A DNA stretch of 64,000 nucleotides. Origin: Pseudomonas petrae. GTDB taxonomy: Bacteria > Pseudomonadota > Gammaproteobacteria > Pseudomonadales > Pseudomonadaceae. Position numbers and translations under genes: made by a program. The stretch is from positions 124,001-188,000 of the forward strand of contig NZ_JAKJXE010000005.1 in assembly GCF_021728295.1 (NCBI RefSeq), in the 5' to 3' direction. The notes under the pieces were generated by a model. The model was not told where the DNA came from and searched no databases. It worked only from the letters and a program-made list of their open reading frames with translations. The number at the start of each line of letters is the position of its first letter. The stretch's first letter is position 1. Positions 63,515 through 64,000 of this stretch are shown piece by piece.

Positions 63515-64000
63515 ATGACCGTTCGCCGCACCAAAATCGTAGCCACACTGGGCCCTGCCAGTAATTCGCCAGAAGTCATCGAGAAGCTGATTCTTGCTGG
63601 CCTGGACGTCGCCCGCCTGAACTTCTCCCACGGCACGCCCGACGAGCACAAGGCTCGCGCGAAGCTGATCCGCGACATCGCCGCCAAGAACGGCCGGTTC
63701 GTCGCGTTGCTGGGTGACCTTCAAGGCCCGAAAATCCGCATCGCCAAATTCGTCAACAAGAAGATCGAGCTGAAGGTAGGTGACAAGTTCATCTTCTCCA
63801 CCAGCCATCCTCTGACCGACGGCAACCAGGATATCGTCGGTATCGATTACCCCGATCTGGTCAAGGACTGCGGTGTCGGCGACGAGTTGCTGCTGGATGA
63901 TGGGCGCGTGGTCATGCGCGTTGACACGCAAACCGCCGATGCACTGCATTGCACCGTGACCATTGGCGGCCCGCTGTCGGATCACAAAGGCATCAACCGT
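63515..64000 (+). CDS. pykA: Pyruvate kinase, 5' part (runs off the window)
   Basis: The opening VRRTKIVATLGPASNS (KIVATLGPAS is the family start) and LDVARLNFSHGTPDEH, then GDLQGPKIRIAKF, are the N-terminal domain A and B-domain entry of pyruvate kinase (PEP plus ADP to pyruvate plus ATP). The reading frame is open to base 64000, about 162 residues of roughly 480. AAGGAG eight bases before ATG 63515. The type (PykA versus PykF) is judged as PykA from pseudomonad context, without proof. Confidence 0.92.
   Translation, partial: MTVRRTKIVATLGPASNSPEVIEKLILAGLDVARLNFSHGTPDEHKARAKLIRDIAAKNGRFVALLGDLQGPKIRIAKFVNKKIELKVGDKFIFSTSHPLTDGNQDIVGIDYPDLVKDCGVGDELLLDDGRVVMRVDTQTADALHCTVTIGGPLSDHKGINR

Overview
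The window is a stretch of a Pseudomonas chromosome: high GC, compact, with lineage-typical loci (a TtgR/TtgABC-type efflux system, the pca beta-ketoadipate cluster, mvaT, a MoxR/DUF58 operon, pykA) and abundant Pseudomonas-type REP palindromes. I cannot fix the species from sequence alone. All functions come from motif and family recognition; nothing was searched or computed.

Layout. 1-3 kb: rsuA, an RhlA-type 3-(hydroxyalkanoyloxy)alkanoate synthase, tRNA-Gly(CCC) and a lone EAL phosphodiesterase. 3-11.6 kb: a secreted hydrolase, a REPIN array, a hemerythrin-like protein, a SIR2-like DUF4917 protein, a DMT exporter, a methyltransferase and a lemA/TPM/TPM operon. 11.9-21.2 kb: periplasmic BglX; a MifS/MifR (DctB/DctD)-type two-component system; a compound 251-bp REP tandem array; kgtP behind a recognisable sigma-54 promoter with two upstream inverted repeats; and two paralogous secreted proteins made of 13-residue repeats. 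21-30 kb: small redox and monooxygenase proteins, an AraC regulator, AruI with a divergent LysR regulator, a DHA2 exporter, and a double-Cache protein split by one in-frame amber codon. 30-36.5 kb: ttgR divergent from a complete RND tripartite pump.

36.6-42.8 kb is the pca cluster, all on the minus strand: pcaR, pcaI, pcaJ, pcaF, pcaT, pcaD. It holds the common end of the beta-ketoadipate pathway but no pcaB or pcaC. A terminator without a coding gene lies divergent from pcaR and suggests a small RNA. 43.6-52 kb: a phosphate transporter, a HerA-like ATPase, a translationally coupled glycosyltransferase/deacetylase/flippase operon, purU and mvaT. 52-62.3 kb: sbcB, then the RDD-SpoIIM-DUF4129-DUF4350-MoxR-DUF58 operon. 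That operon is interrupted between DUF4350 and moxR by an oppositely oriented antitoxin/zeta-toxin pair of lower GC. The window closes with a PilZ protein, a small lipoprotein and the 5' part of pykA.

The best leads are the TCS-to-kgtP regulatory circuit, the paired repeat proteins, the toxin-antitoxin pair inside the MoxR operon, the amber-split Cache gene, the DUF4917 protein and the candidate RNA next to pcaR.
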